64,000 bases of DNA from an uncultured Paludibacter sp. (GCA_937897985.1 CALCBD010000009.1:79894-143893); one strand, 5' to 3'; numbered from the stretch's first letter, positions 53,034 to 63,054 are shown. A program made the numbers and translations. The notes: generated by a model from the letters alone, not told the origin.

Positions 53034-55124
53034 ATGAAAATAACAATGAAATTTAAAACAACGCTTATGGCAATAGCCGTTATAGCCGGTTCATGTGTTT
53101 CGAACGACAAGGAAGAAGCAACAATAATCGGCAAACAACAACCCAAAATTGAAAACGGGCTCATGACACCCGAAGTTTTATGGTCGTTTGGGCGCGTAGC
53201 CGGCACACAGGTTTCGCCCGACGGTAAAAGGGTTTTATTCAGTGTTTCGTATTACAGTATTCCCGAAAATAAATCCAATTCGGAGCTGTTCGTAATGAAT
53301 TCCGATGGTTCGGATAAAAAGCAGATTACCAAAACTGCAACACGTGAGGCATCGGCGCAATGGATGAAGGATGGAGAGCACATCGCATTTCTAAGTTCCG
53401 AAACCGGCACTATGCAACTCTGGATAATGAAATCGGACGGAAGCGAACGAAGGCAGATTTCTGAACGCGAAGGAGGTGTCAATGATTTTCAGTTTTCGCC
53501 CGATGAAACAAAAATTCTTTTTGTGGCGGATGTTAAATACGGTCAGAGAACAGCAGACAAATACCCCGATCTTCCCAAAGCAAGCGGTATTATTGTTACC
53601 GACCTGATGTATAAACACTGGGACGAATGGGTGCAATCTGTTCCACATCCTTTTATTGCAGATTATAAAGACAACAAAATCGAAAATGAAATTGATGTGT
53701 TAAAAAATGAACCTTATGAAAGTCCGATGAAACCTTTCGGAGGTATCGAACAACTCGCATGGAGTCCGGACGGAAAAACTGTAGCTTACACCTGCCGCAA
53801 AAAAACCGGAAAAGAATATGCACTTTCCACCAATTCGGATATTTACTTTTATCATCTGGCTACAAAGAAAACAGCAAATATGACCGAAGGTATGATGGGA
53901 TATGATCAAAACCCGGTTTTTTCGCCCGATGGAAAATGGCTGGCATGGGAAAGTATGGAACGTGACGGTTACGAAGCTGATAAGAACAGGTTGTTCCTGA
54001 TGAACCTTCAAACCGGCGAGAAAACAGACTTGTCGTCAAATTTTGACCAAAACTCCGGTGCTCTTAAATGGAGCAAAGACAGCAAATCGATCTTCTTTGT
54101 AAGTTGCTGGCACGCACTTACTCAAATTTACAAAGCCGATATCAATGACAATAAAATTACGCAAATCACTAAAGGAGTTCATGACTATTCGTCTGTCGAA
54201 CCGGCAGGCAATAAGCTGATTGGCGTAAAACATTCAATGAGCAAACCTGATGAAATTTATTCCATTGACCCTGCCACCGGACTCGAAACCGAGCTTTCGT
54301 TCGAGAACAAAGATATTCTTGCTCAACTCAAAATGGGGAAAGTTGAGGAACGCTGGATTGAGACCACCGACCACAAACAGATGCTAACATGGATTGTATA
54401 TCCACCCGATTTTGACGCTACAAAAAAATATCCGGCTTTGTTATTTTGCGAAGGAGGACCGCAATCTACAGTAAGTCAGTTCTGGTCGTATCGCTGGAAT
54501 TTACAACTGATGGCAGCCAATGGTTATATCGTGGTGGCACCCAATCGTCGCGGATTACCGGGCTTCGGCATGGAATGGCTCGAACAAATCAGTGGTGATT
54601 ACGGTGGTCAGAACATGAAGGATTATTTCTCAGCCATCGATGCCATGGCAAAAGAACCGTTTGTAAATAAAGACAAACTCGGTTGTGTTGGTGCAAGTTA
54701 CGGAGGTTTCTCGGTTTATTGGTTAGCCGGACATCATGAAAAACGTTTTAAAGCATTTCTTGCCCACGATGGAATGTTCAATTTGCCTCAGCAATACCTC
54801 GAAACCGAAGAGATGTGGTTTGTAAACTGGGATTTAGGCGGACCGTACTGGGATAAAATGAATGCAGTAGCCCAACGTTCGTATGCCAATTCACCACATT
54901 TGTTTGTCGACAAATGGGACACTCCTATACTTGTGATACACGGTGAAAAAGATTACAGAATTCTTGCTTCGCAGGGAATGGCTGCATTCAATGCTGCTGT
55001 TCTGCGTGGCATACCGGCCGAGATGCTGATCTTCCCCGACGAAAACCACTGGGTTTTGAAGCCACAAAACGGAATTCTATGGCAACGTACTTTTTATGAA
55101 TGGCTTGATAAATGGCTGAAATAA
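53034..55124 (+). CDS. S9-family prolyl oligopeptidase-type peptidase, lipoprotein
   Basis: 696 residues. N-terminal lipoprotein-like signal (LMAIAVIAGSC), a seven-bladed WD40/TolB-like propeller (repeated SPDGKR, FSPDETK, WSPDGKTVAY, FSPDGKWLAW) and a C-terminal alpha/beta-hydrolase. Serine nucleophile in GASYGGFSVY near residue 555, Asp in HGEKDYR near 640, His in DENHWVL near 670. Likely a dipeptidyl- or acylaminoacyl-peptidase that trims peptides in the periplasm, serving amino-acid use together with asparaginase. A terminator follows. Confidence 0.92.
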   Translation: MKITMKFKTTLMAIAVIAGSCVSNDKEEATIIGKQQPKIENGLMTPEVLWSFGRVAGTQVSPDGKRVLFSVSYYSIPENKSNSELFVMNSDGSDKKQITKTATREASAQWMKDGEHIAFLSSETGTMQLWIMKSDGSERRQISEREGGVNDFQFSPDETKILFVADVKYGQRTADKYPDLPKASGIIVTDLMYKHWDEWVQSVPHPFIADYKDNKIENEIDVLKNEPYESPMKPFGGIEQLAWSPDGKTVAYTCRKKTGKEYALSTNSDIYFYHLATKKTANMTEGMMGYDQNPVFSPDGKWLAWESMERDGYEADKNRLFLMNLQTGEKTDLSSNFDQNSGALKWSKDSKSIFFVSCWHALTQIYKADINDNKITQITKGVHDYSSVEPAGNKLIGVKHSMSKPDEIYSIDPATGLETELSFENKDILAQLKMGKVEERWIETTDHKQMLTWIVYPPDFDATKKYPALLFCEGGPQSTVSQFWSYRWNLQLMAANGYIVVAPNRRGLPGFGMEWLEQISGDYGGQNMKDYFSAIDAMAKEPFVNKDKLGCVGASYGGFSVYWLAGHHEKRFKAFLAHDGMFNLPQQYLETEEMWFVNWDLGGPYWDKMNAVAQRSYANSPHLFVDKWDTPILVIHGEKDYRILASQGMAAFNAAVLRGIPAEMLIFPDENHWVLKPQNGILWQRTFYEWLDKWLK

Positions 55125-55160
55125 ATTTCAGGAAATAATGAATAAAACCGGTTGATAATG

Positions 55161-55203
55161 AACACTCATGCAATATAAAATAAACTGCATGAGTGTTTTT
55201 TTG
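55161..55203 (+). terminator. Terminator of the S9 peptidase gene
   Basis: AACACTCATGCA, 13-base loop, TGCATGAGTGTT, then TTTTTT. Confidence 0.92.
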
Positions 55204-55403
55204 TAAGTTTATTTTGCAATATTGACTTTTTTGAGTCAGAAGTTGCACATTCAGCTATTTATAAAAACAAAAAAAATGACAGCAATACCACATATTAAAG
55301 TTAACAGACAAGAGAAAATAATTAACTATTTTATTAATATCAAACAAAATACAGAATTATTTATTTACATTTGGCGATTATTAACCCTTAAATTTATCAA
55401 CCC

Positions 55404-56306
55404 ATGATTTACTTAATTATTGTTGGAATTATTGTATTTGCAGTTGGATATTCTGCTAAAAAATCCAATACCCCGATTGGTCCCTACAGTGGAATTCTGA
55501 AAATTGCAGGTTTACTCATCATGCTTGTCTCAGCCATTGCGGCTTCGGTTGTACAAATTAACCCCGGCGAAGTAGGTGTTCAGAAACTTTTCGGGAAAGT
55601 GAGTAATACCGTGCTTTTGAGCGGACTGAATCTGGTAAACCCATTAGTTGAAGTTGTTACTTTTGATGTCCGCACACAAAACTACACCATGTCAGGTGTG
55701 CTCGATGAAGGTTCAAAGACAGGTGATGATGCTATTCGTGTATTATCGGCCGACGGATTAGAAGTAATCATTGATTTAACCGTATTATACAAAGTGATTC
55801 CGGGCGAAGCACCGCGCATCCTGCAGGAAATAGGTACCGACTACCGGAATACAATTGTCCGGCCAATTTGCCGCACAAAGATCCGTGATAATGCAGTTTA
55901 TTATGAGGCTGTTTCGTTGTACTCCACTAAACGGGATGAATTTCAGTCAAGGATTTTTAAAACCATCGAAACCGATTTCAAAAGCAGAGGTTTGTACCTC
56001 GAACAGCTTTTGGTACGAAATATAACACTTCCACCATCGGTTAAAACAACCATCGAATCAAAAATCAATGCCGAACAGGAAGCGCAGAAGATGACTTTCG
56101 TATTGCAAAAGGAAAAGCAGGAGGCTGAGCGCAAGCGGGTCGAAGCTCAGGGAATAGCAGATTATCAGAAAATCCTGAGTACCGGACTGAGTGACAAACA
56201 ATTACAATACGAAATGATAAAAGCTATCGCTACCTCGCCCAATGCCAAACTGATTATCATGAACGGCGGTAAGAGTAATACGCCTGTTATTCTGGATGCA
56301 AAATAA
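55404..56306 (+). CDS. Prohibitin-family (SPFH) membrane protein
   Basis: 300 residues: two N-terminal hydrophobic segments, then the SPFH domain (VQINPGEVGVQKLFGKV, LNPLVEV-like LVNPLVEVVTFDVRTQNYTM), and a charged coiled coil (KINAEQEAQKMTFVLQKEKQEAERKRVEAQGIADYQ) before a short tail. Prohibitins assemble into rings in the inner membrane and control proteases such as FtsH. Single gene. Confidence 0.92.
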   Translation: MIYLIIVGIIVFAVGYSAKKSNTPIGPYSGILKIAGLLIMLVSAIAASVVQINPGEVGVQKLFGKVSNTVLLSGLNLVNPLVEVVTFDVRTQNYTMSGVLDEGSKTGDDAIRVLSADGLEVIIDLTVLYKVIPGEAPRILQEIGTDYRNTIVRPICRTKIRDNAVYYEAVSLYSTKRDEFQSRIFKTIETDFKSRGLYLEQLLVRNITLPPSVKTTIESKINAEQEAQKMTFVLQKEKQEAERKRVEAQGIADYQKILSTGLSDKQLQYEMIKAIATSPNAKLIIMNGGKSNTPVILDAK

Positions 56307-56324
56307 GAACTGATAAATTTCTGA

Positions 56325-56400
56325 AAATAAACTTAACCACAAAGGTACTGTGAACACTAAGAAAAACTCAGTGTTCTTTGGGCCTCTGTGGTAATTAAAA
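56325..56400. repeat. Imperfect palindromic element, dispersed-repeat type
   Basis: CCACAAAGG near 56338 and CCTCTGTGG near 56383 form an outer imperfect stem, and GAACACTAAG pairs with CTCAGTGTTC inside. Similar ACCACAGAGG/ACACAAAG elements are scattered in many bacterial genomes. It lies between the convergent prohibitin and hcp genes and may end both transcripts. Confidence 0.55.
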
Positions 56401-56420
56401 ATAAACCCAATACAGGCTAT

Positions 56421-58088
56421 TTATAAAGTCTCTGCTAATTCGGGCAGAAACAGTTTCAAATCCTCATCAACGCTTCCGATGGTTGCAATTCCGAAATTTT
56501 CAACCAGCACTTTTGCAATATTGGGCGACAGGAAAGCAGGCAAAGAAGGGCCGAGGTGAATGTTTTTCACTCCCAGATAAAGCAATGCCAGTAAAACAAT
56601 CACTGCTTTTTGTTCGTACCATGCAATGTTATAAACAATAGGTAATTCGTTGATGTCATTCAGCCCGAAAACTTCTTTGAGCCGGAGTGCAATCACGGCC
56701 AGCGAATAACTATCGTTACATTGTCCGGCATCGAGCACACGTGGAATTCCTCCTATATCGCCCAGGCTCAGTTTATTGTAACGGTATTTTGCACATCCGG
56801 CAGTCAGGATGACAGTATCCTTTGGCAATTTTTCAGCAAATCCGGTATAATAACTGCGGCTTTTCATACGGCCATCGCAACCAGCCATCACAAAAAATTT
56901 GCGAATAGCACCTGTCTTTACCGCATCTACAATTTTGTCGGCCAGTGCCAGCACCTGATTATGTGCAAAACCTCCAACAATTTCGCCGGTTTCAATTTCG
57001 GTTGGTGCAGCACATTGTTTGGCATGAGCAATCATGTACGAAAAATCCTTGGGCTGACCATTGATGCCTTCTTCAATATGCTTAAAACCCGGAAACCCCG
57101 ACGATCCGGTAGTATAAACACGATCGGAATAAGTGGCAGTACTTTTTGGCGGAACAATACAGTTGGTAGTAAACAGAATAACACCGTTGAAAGTTTCAAA
57201 ATCGGTCACCTGACTCCACCAGGCGCCTCCGTAGTTACCAACAAAGTGTTTGTATTTTTTAAAAGCCGGATAATAATTGGCTGGAAGCATTTCGCTGTGA
57301 GTATATACGTCAACTCCTGTACCTTCGGTTTGTTTCAGGAGCTCTTCCATGTCTTTCAGATCGTGTCCGCTGATCAGTATTCCGGGATTTTGACGAACAC
57401 CGAGGTTGACGGTTGTAATTTCAGGATTTCCGTAGGCAGAGGTATTTGCTTTATCGAGCAATGACATTACGTTCACTCCATATTTCCCGGTTTCGAGTAC
57501 CAAAGCAGTCAGCTCACCCACCGACAGGGCATCATCAGTAGTTGCCACTAATGCTTTCTGGATAAAAGCATGAACTTTATTATCGTTAAATCCAAGATTA
57601 TGAGCGTGCTCAACATAAGCAGCCATTCCTTTCAAACCATAAATCACCAACTCACGCAAAGAGCGTATATCTTCATTAACAGTGGCAAGCACACCGGCTT
57701 TCTGACCTGCAATAAACTCCATTTCGGCTGCAGTAAGAGCAGTCCATGTAAGTAATTCAGTCTCCTGCAAACCGACTTTATTTTCGAGCAGAGCGGCTTT
57801 TAATTGAGATCGCAGTTTGAAACCTCCGCGAATGCGGTTTACAAAACGGTCGTAGTCGAAATTAGCATTGGTAATAGTCATAAACAGACTATCGGTGATA
57901 AACAGGTTAGCAGCTTCGTTTTCCACTCCGGCCAAACGTAATGCTGAAGTGTAATGTGAGAGACCTTTCAGCTGATAGATTAATAAATCCTGTAACGCAG
58001 ATACTTCGGGAGTTTTTCCGCAAACTCCCTTTACCTCGCACCCCAGCCCTTTGGCTGCTTCCTGACATTGATAGCAAAACATGTTCAT
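56421..58088 (-). CDS. hcp: Hybrid cluster protein Hcp (NO reductase/hydroxylamine reductase)
   Basis: Cytoplasmic iron-sulfur enzyme; in E. coli Hcp reduces NO to N2O at low levels. 555 aa. N-terminal FCYQCQEAAKGLGCEVKGVCG holds the four cysteines of the first cluster (split by 2, 8 and 6 residues). Hybrid-cluster ligands appear in later segments: SGHDLKDMEELL (His), HSEMLPANYYPAFKKYKHFVGNYG-type region, FTTNCIVPP (Cys), VYTTGSSGFPG, TAGCAKYRYNK (Cys), DAGQCNDSYS (Cys). Last gene of the NO cluster; a 129-bp gap with a CATTTACA/TGTAAATG inverted repeat separates it from the PepSY gene. Confidence 0.96.
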   Translation of the reverse strand: MNMFCYQCQEAAKGLGCEVKGVCGKTPEVSALQDLLIYQLKGLSHYTSALRLAGVENEAANLFITDSLFMTITNANFDYDRFVNRIRGGFKLRSQLKAALLENKVGLQETELLTWTALTAAEMEFIAGQKAGVLATVNEDIRSLRELVIYGLKGMAAYVEHAHNLGFNDNKVHAFIQKALVATTDDALSVGELTALVLETGKYGVNVMSLLDKANTSAYGNPEITTVNLGVRQNPGILISGHDLKDMEELLKQTEGTGVDVYTHSEMLPANYYPAFKKYKHFVGNYGGAWWSQVTDFETFNGVILFTTNCIVPPKSTATYSDRVYTTGSSGFPGFKHIEEGINGQPKDFSYMIAHAKQCAAPTEIETGEIVGGFAHNQVLALADKIVDAVKTGAIRKFFVMAGCDGRMKSRSYYTGFAEKLPKDTVILTAGCAKYRYNKLSLGDIGGIPRVLDAGQCNDSYSLAVIALRLKEVFGLNDINELPIVYNIAWYEQKAVIVLLALLYLGVKNIHLGPSLPAFLSPNIAKVLVENFGIATIGSVDEDLKLFLPELAETL

Positions 58089-58111
58089 AATTTAACTGAT
58101 TGTTTTTTATC

Positions 58112-58140
58112 CATTTACATTTTATCTTTATTTGTAAATG
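58112..58140. promoter_or_regulatory. Inverted repeat upstream of hcp
   Basis: CATTTACA, 13 bp, TGTAAATG: perfect 8-bp arms, 24 bp before the hcp start codon. Could be an operator or an RNA hairpin in the leader. It is not a copy of the palindrome at 63055. Confidence 0.45.
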
Positions 58141-58217
58141 ACTTATTAATAATAGAGTTATTTATTTTTAATCCTGTGGTGATAGTTTGTTTTTCACATC
58201 ATGAATTTTGTTTTCAA

Positions 58218-59762
58218 TCATCTTTTTTGTTTAGATTCTGATTTTTGAACGTTTGATGATTTTTTATTGATTTTAAATCCTCTTATAATACCTGAAACAA
58301 GAATCAACAAAATGAAAACTCCACCCAGAGGAATAATGAGTATGTAAAAATCACCAACTAAAACTCTGTAAATACGGGCTGTATGAAACTCAAGTGCAAG
58401 ATTCCAAAGTGAAAGTGGCGACTTAGCGACAATATTTTCGGGCATATCTGTAAATTTTCGTGTCCCACTCAGATTGAATGCTCCCCTGCTGTAATCAAAT
58501 GTAATAAACTGATGGTGAAAGGAGTTTGTAAAACCAGTAATTTTATATTCGCCCACTGGTCGTCCTTTCTTTTGCGGCACTTTACAGGATTGTTTTTTAA
58601 TGCAGTCGTACAGCTCTCCAGTCACGAAATTCCATCTGAACAATCCATTAAAAGAGCCAACCAACAGGGTGTTATTTCCTTCATATTCCAACACATTTAC
58701 TCCCATAACACTGGCAGGTGGTTGCGTTTCGAACAAAACAGCTTTATCCCTGAATTGATTATCGAAAGAATAAAAGCCTTCGGACGTTGAAATAATAAAA
58801 ATTTTCTTCTGTGGGATATAAACAATCCTCCTCAGTACATCGAACCATGGATTTGGAGTATCTAAACCGGTATGAGGAAGTTTTTTTATTCTGCTATCGG
58901 CAATGGCTATGAGCAGCGGCGGGCGTAAAAACATACCGGTAAGAGTGGTAAAAAGCAGAAAAACTGCTGTTATCCATCCGATTTTATGATGCCATTTAAA
59001 ATTAAAACGGTAAACTCTTTTTTGTCGGTCATACTTTTTAATGCCGGTTTTATGTTTTCTGATAATTCGCTTGGAGAAAAAAAGCACACATCCACCGACA
59101 CTAAGAAAAATAAAGATCAAGGCAACTACATCCACCATTAACTTCCCTGCTTTTCCATAAATCTCTCCACTGTGAATCATCCAGAGAGTTTTGAACATAC
59201 TTACTTTATGATCGTAATTCCGGGGTTCGGGCAAAAGTACTTCAGTAAAAACTTTCTGATCAGTGGAAACCAGTAAATGAGAGCGAGTAAGGGCTAAAAT
59301 ACTGTCACCTTTCCTGATAAGGTCAGTCACATTTTCATCCTTTACCGGCAATGGCAGCTTCATCCAGCACTTTTCAGAATAATCATATTTAAAAAGCCCA
59401 TATAAAGTTCCCGCAAAAACCGACTTTTCAGTTTTTAGTATCCTGAAAATCTTTCGGTTATCAACTCCTTCCGGAAATCCATTGTTAAAATCCTTAAATC
59501 TGCCGAAACAGCTATCGGTAAGCCAGACACCAATATTTCCATAAACAAGAATACTATCATCACCAATCTGAGTAGTTGATTTTATGGCTGCATTATTCCA
59601 ATTGACGTACCTGTAGTCCCGGGGCAGATATTTCCTTGTTATATCTACCGAAGAAAAAACATCCCTATGATTAAGTATGATTCCCGAGACAGAAAACAAC
59701 ACAATGATAAAAGCGAGAATCAGCCCTAACCATTTATGCGATTTCCGGATAAAGTTTTTCAT
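58218..59762 (-). CDS. PepSY-TM-type membrane protein with propeller-like repeats
   Basis: 514 residues with about four transmembrane helices: one at the N-terminus (KSHKWLGLILAFIIVLFSVSG), two around residues 210-290, one near 480. Histidines sit at membrane edges in KSHKWLG, MIHSGEIYG, WHHKIGW and FHTARIYR, the pattern of heme-binding PepSY-associated helices. Between helices are two periplasmic parts with repeats such as VFAGTLYGLFKYDYS and LLVGSFNGLFRWNF, which resemble propeller blades of sensor proteins. I do not recognise a named family. Its place between qNOR and hcp suggests electron transfer to NO reduction or sensing of the redox state. Confidence 0.65.
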   Translation of the reverse strand: MKNFIRKSHKWLGLILAFIIVLFSVSGIILNHRDVFSSVDITRKYLPRDYRYVNWNNAAIKSTTQIGDDSILVYGNIGVWLTDSCFGRFKDFNNGFPEGVDNRKIFRILKTEKSVFAGTLYGLFKYDYSEKCWMKLPLPVKDENVTDLIRKGDSILALTRSHLLVSTDQKVFTEVLLPEPRNYDHKVSMFKTLWMIHSGEIYGKAGKLMVDVVALIFIFLSVGGCVLFFSKRIIRKHKTGIKKYDRQKRVYRFNFKWHHKIGWITAVFLLFTTLTGMFLRPPLLIAIADSRIKKLPHTGLDTPNPWFDVLRRIVYIPQKKIFIISTSEGFYSFDNQFRDKAVLFETQPPASVMGVNVLEYEGNNTLLVGSFNGLFRWNFVTGELYDCIKKQSCKVPQKKGRPVGEYKITGFTNSFHHQFITFDYSRGAFNLSGTRKFTDMPENIVAKSPLSLWNLALEFHTARIYRVLVGDFYILIIPLGGVFILLILVSGIIRGFKINKKSSNVQKSESKQKR

Positions 59763-59784
59763 ATTGAAAGCTGAAGTAGTAAAA

Positions 59785-59820
59785 TATTCCGGGGAATGTC
59801 CTGAAGAATTCCCCGGAATA
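59785..59820 (-). terminator. 13-bp perfect hairpin between qNOR and the PepSY gene
   Basis: TATTCCGGGGAAT and ATTCCCCGGAATA, 10-base loop. On the minus strand it is followed by TTTTAC, so a partial terminator or mRNA-stabilising stem within the cluster is likely. Confidence 0.7.
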
Positions 59821-59832
59821 AAAGCTATAAGT

Positions 59833-62055
59833 TTAATTTATTTTTTTTGAAAAAAAAGTTTTCTGAACCAGGTCGTAGAAAATAATCAAACCTCCTGTAA
59901 TCATCATTCCATCCGGCAAAGTACGGGCCCACATCCAACCCTTGAGACCTTCCACAGTTTCGCGCATACGTGCCAGAAAATAACCCGACTCCATAGCCAC
60001 CTGAGTTTGGTGAATTCCCACAATATATGTCGGAACAGCGTATAATAAAGCTCCGATTGTAAGAATCCAGAAACCTGTTTTGCTTAATTTGTCGTTCCAT
60101 ACTAAGTTATTAGCCAATGCATTGGCTCGGGAAGTCATATAAATAAAGGCAATGGAAATGTATCCGAATGCACCGAGCAGGGCGATATGTCCGTGAGGCA
60201 TAATCAGATATGTGCCATGTGAATAATAACTGATAGTAGGTGTATTTATAAGCATCCCAAAGAAACCTGCACCAATCCAGTTGAGTATTGCTGAACCTGA
60301 AATCCACATAAAAGGGACTCCGAAATCGAAATTTTCTCCGGAATAAAGTTTTTCCCGTTTGTTTTTCATAGCTTCAATTATCATCAAAGCCAGAGGAAGA
60401 GGTTCAAGTGCTGAAAAAATACCTCCGATTGCAATCCAGTATTCGTCCAGTCCCTGCCAGAAATAATGATGACCCACACCAAGCGTTCCGCTGAGTGAAA
60501 TGAGAAACAGTTCGAAAAACATCACTTTAACAGCCATTTTATGACTGATAAGCCCGAGCGAAACGGTAAAGAAGGCAATCACACCGGCTGCAAACAATTC
60601 AAATGTTAATTCAACCCAAAGATGAATCACCCACCAACGATAATAATCATCCACAGTATAATTTGGTATTATTTTGTGAATCGGCATCATACCGGCAATG
60701 TAAAGCGTTGCAATGGCAAAGGCCGACCATATTATAGTACTTACGATTGGATTATTAGTTGCCGATTTGCGTATCAGTGATATTATCAAAATGAACCAAA
60801 AAACCAATCCAATCACCAGACCAATGTCCCATACACGTGCAAGGTTTACAAGTTCACGTCCTTCATTTCCAAACCAGAACCAAAGGTTTCGCATCTGACC
60901 TGTTGCACCCATATACAAACCAATAATACTTCCCACAGCCACCAAAAGCAATGCTGACCAAAGCACATCCACCAACCATGGATATTTATGATCCTTATTG
61001 GCAACCCATGGAGCAATGAGCAAGCCACCTACTAACCAACCCACAGCTACCCACAAAATAGCTATTTGAGTATGCATTGAACGCATCACGTTAAAAGGCA
61101 ATATATCCTGTGATAAAATAAAATCCTTAGCAGGTTCGGTATAAATATGTGCCAGATAGCCACCAAGAAATAACTGGACAACAAATAGCCCTGCAACTAC
61201 AGGTATGTATTTCAATAATTTTTTCTGCGAACGGAACATCGATGTAATTTTCATTGCAGGTTCGAAATGTTCATCTTTCTCCTTTTTGAACAGATATTCG
61301 TATGACAAGTAAATAACCACAATGGTAAGAGTCCATAATATCAGGAATTCCCAAAGTGAGATTTTATGTGAATTAAAAGTAGTATCCTGATCAACAAGCG
61401 GTTCGGCAGGCCAGTTATTCGACCACGTTCGGTTAGTCCCCGGACGTAAAGACGAAGCAACTAATTGTCCCCAATCGAAAAATGCTGCGATTTTCACGGC
61501 TTCTTCAGGTCGGATAACACCTCCTTTCCAACCACGATCAGGGTCACCCTCCACAAGAAGTCTGGTTATGTATTTCACATTCTCTTTGTAAGCAGCCGCT
61601 GAAGCATCTGTGTAAACCGTTATCCCTTCAATAAGTTTGGTTTGTTTTTTCACATCCTGCTTTACTAACTCTTTTACCGCGCCGCGCTCAACATCAGTAA
61701 GTTGAGCATTTTTCTTTCCATATAACTTCATTCCGTAATAATCATACAAAAACACAGCTCTGTAATGAAGCATATCGGTCGTAAAATCGGGACCGCTATA
61801 AGCTCCCATTCCCAACATAGAGCCCCAGTCGGTGAGATCGAATTCCTGAAAAAAACTTTTTCCGGCAACCACATCATCGTAAGTGTAAAGCACTTCGCCA
61901 CTGACAGATTTTACTTGTTGTGGAATGGGAGGTACTTCTTTCTGAAGATTGGCAGTGTAATAGATAAGCATCGAAACCATAACAAGGGCAATTATCCAGA
62001 AAGATGAAGCCAGGCCCTTGCGACTCATGAATTTGTCAATAAATGTTTGTTTCAT
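59833..62055 (-). CDS. norB: Quinol-dependent nitric oxide reductase, single-subunit qNOR
   Basis: Reduces 2 NO to N2O with electrons from quinol, at the inner membrane. 740 residues, about 14 helices, with the periplasmic cytochrome-c-like but heme-free N-terminal domain that marks qNOR. Ligands in order: His in MRSMHTQIA near 327 (low-spin heme), HLWVE near 477 (FeB His and the key Glu four residues on), GHHYFW near 529 (two FeB His) and HGHIALLGA near 622 (heme ligands). All are present, so the enzyme should work. It lies 32 bp after the hemerythrin gene and ahead of the PepSY and hcp genes. In an anaerobe this is a defence enzyme, not a respiratory one. Confidence 0.96.
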   Translation of the reverse strand: MKQTFIDKFMSRKGLASSFWIIALVMVSMLIYYTANLQKEVPPIPQQVKSVSGEVLYTYDDVVAGKSFFQEFDLTDWGSMLGMGAYSGPDFTTDMLHYRAVFLYDYYGMKLYGKKNAQLTDVERGAVKELVKQDVKKQTKLIEGITVYTDASAAAYKENVKYITRLLVEGDPDRGWKGGVIRPEEAVKIAAFFDWGQLVASSLRPGTNRTWSNNWPAEPLVDQDTTFNSHKISLWEFLILWTLTIVVIYLSYEYLFKKEKDEHFEPAMKITSMFRSQKKLLKYIPVVAGLFVVQLFLGGYLAHIYTEPAKDFILSQDILPFNVMRSMHTQIAILWVAVGWLVGGLLIAPWVANKDHKYPWLVDVLWSALLLVAVGSIIGLYMGATGQMRNLWFWFGNEGRELVNLARVWDIGLVIGLVFWFILIISLIRKSATNNPIVSTIIWSAFAIATLYIAGMMPIHKIIPNYTVDDYYRWWVIHLWVELTFELFAAGVIAFFTVSLGLISHKMAVKVMFFELFLISLSGTLGVGHHYFWQGLDEYWIAIGGIFSALEPLPLALMIIEAMKNKREKLYSGENFDFGVPFMWISGSAILNWIGAGFFGMLINTPTISYYSHGTYLIMPHGHIALLGAFGYISIAFIYMTSRANALANNLVWNDKLSKTGFWILTIGALLYAVPTYIVGIHQTQVAMESGYFLARMRETVEGLKGWMWARTLPDGMMITGGLIIFYDLVQKTFFSKKIN

Positions 62056-62087
62056 TGTAGCATTTTTAAAGTTTATATTATGTTTAT

Positions 62088-62636
62088 TCAGAGATATTTA
62101 TCAGACATTTCCTTTGCCATGCGAATGTATTTGTCAAAATACTCGTTGTCGGAGTTTGAGTTGTTTTTTTGATCAAAAGATTTACTCATTGCGTCAAGAA
62201 TATCGGCCGGTAAAACATTTTCGGCCATTGGATACAAAATATTGTTCTCCTTGTAAATGTGGCTGGTTAGTAACTCACCGTAATTGAGTAAATTTTCACG
62301 AATAATATCCATTGCCTGCAAATTGCCCGATTTGTATTGAGTAATCGCATCGATTGTATGTTTAACATACGATCTTCCAAGGTCGTGTTCGTGAAGCATT
62401 ACTCCTATCGGGCCTCCATTAACGGGCATCCCACGCTTACTCATTTCGAGGAAAAGCTCATCTTCCTCTTTCATGTGATGATATTTATCAGCAAAATTCT
62501 GAATAAAATCAATGACCGACTCAAGATCGTTAATATCGATTTCAGCCGGACCATTATTACTTAAAATTACCTTCGAAACTTCAATCATTTTCAGAATTTT
62601 TTCGTGCTCGTTTACAAGCATTTGAATTGCACTCAT
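62088..62636 (-). CDS. Hemerythrin-domain protein
   Basis: 182 residues; a hemerythrin four-helix bundle with ligand motifs NEHEKIL, YHHMKEEDELF, MLHEHDLGR and SHIYKENNILYPM, all with their histidines and the carboxylates expected for a di-iron site. The C-terminal 35 residues are a charged tail rich in Asn, Asp and Lys. In this setting it could store or deliver NO or O2, or repair iron-sulfur centres like RIC/YtfE, though the N-terminal Cys-rich part of RIC is absent. First gene of the NO cluster, 32 bp before norB. Confidence 0.88.
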   Translation of the reverse strand: MSAIQMLVNEHEKILKMIEVSKVILSNNGPAEIDINDLESVIDFIQNFADKYHHMKEEDELFLEMSKRGMPVNGGPIGVMLHEHDLGRSYVKHTIDAITQYKSGNLQAMDIIRENLLNYGELLTSHIYKENNILYPMAENVLPADILDAMSKSFDQKNNSNSDNEYFDKYIRMAKEMSDKYL

Positions 62637-63026
62637 ATTATTTTGTTTAATTGATTATTTAATATTTTCAAAAAATTCATCGCTGCTTTCGTCCGACTTT
62701 AAAATTATTCATACACCGAATTTTTAGTTGTTCGTTCCCGTAGAACAGTAAAATCGCATTCAGGAACTTTCAATCGGACTTCGTACAAAATCAAAACTTC
62801 GAAACAAGGAAAACATAAACGATTAATTCTTGTTTTACTCACAGCTCTTTGTCATCTAAACCAACTAATAAGCTTAAAAAGAAATTCTTTGGGCTCAGAA
62901 TATTTTAAACTTCCATGAAAGAATTACAGTTTTAGAGAATCTGATTGTTTCTTTCAGGTTTTTGAATGAATAAAAATTCGCTTATAAATCTTTTTATGCT
63001 TATTTTTGCTGATTGATCAGACGATG

Positions 63027-63034
63027 CAAAAATA
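63027..63034 (-). promoter_or_regulatory. -7 element possibly driving the NO cluster
   Basis: TATTTTTG on the minus strand, no TTG element upstream. The palindrome centre lies about 41 bp upstream of the inferred start, the usual site of class II Crp/Fnr activation, which does without a good -33 box. Confidence 0.45.
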
Positions 63035-63054
63035 GAATATCAGAAACCGTTTGA

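Noticed and set aside
56721..57464. 247-residue plus-strand open frame
   Set aside because: It lies fully antisense to hcp; the translation is Cys/His/Ile-rich without domain, and hcp is certain.
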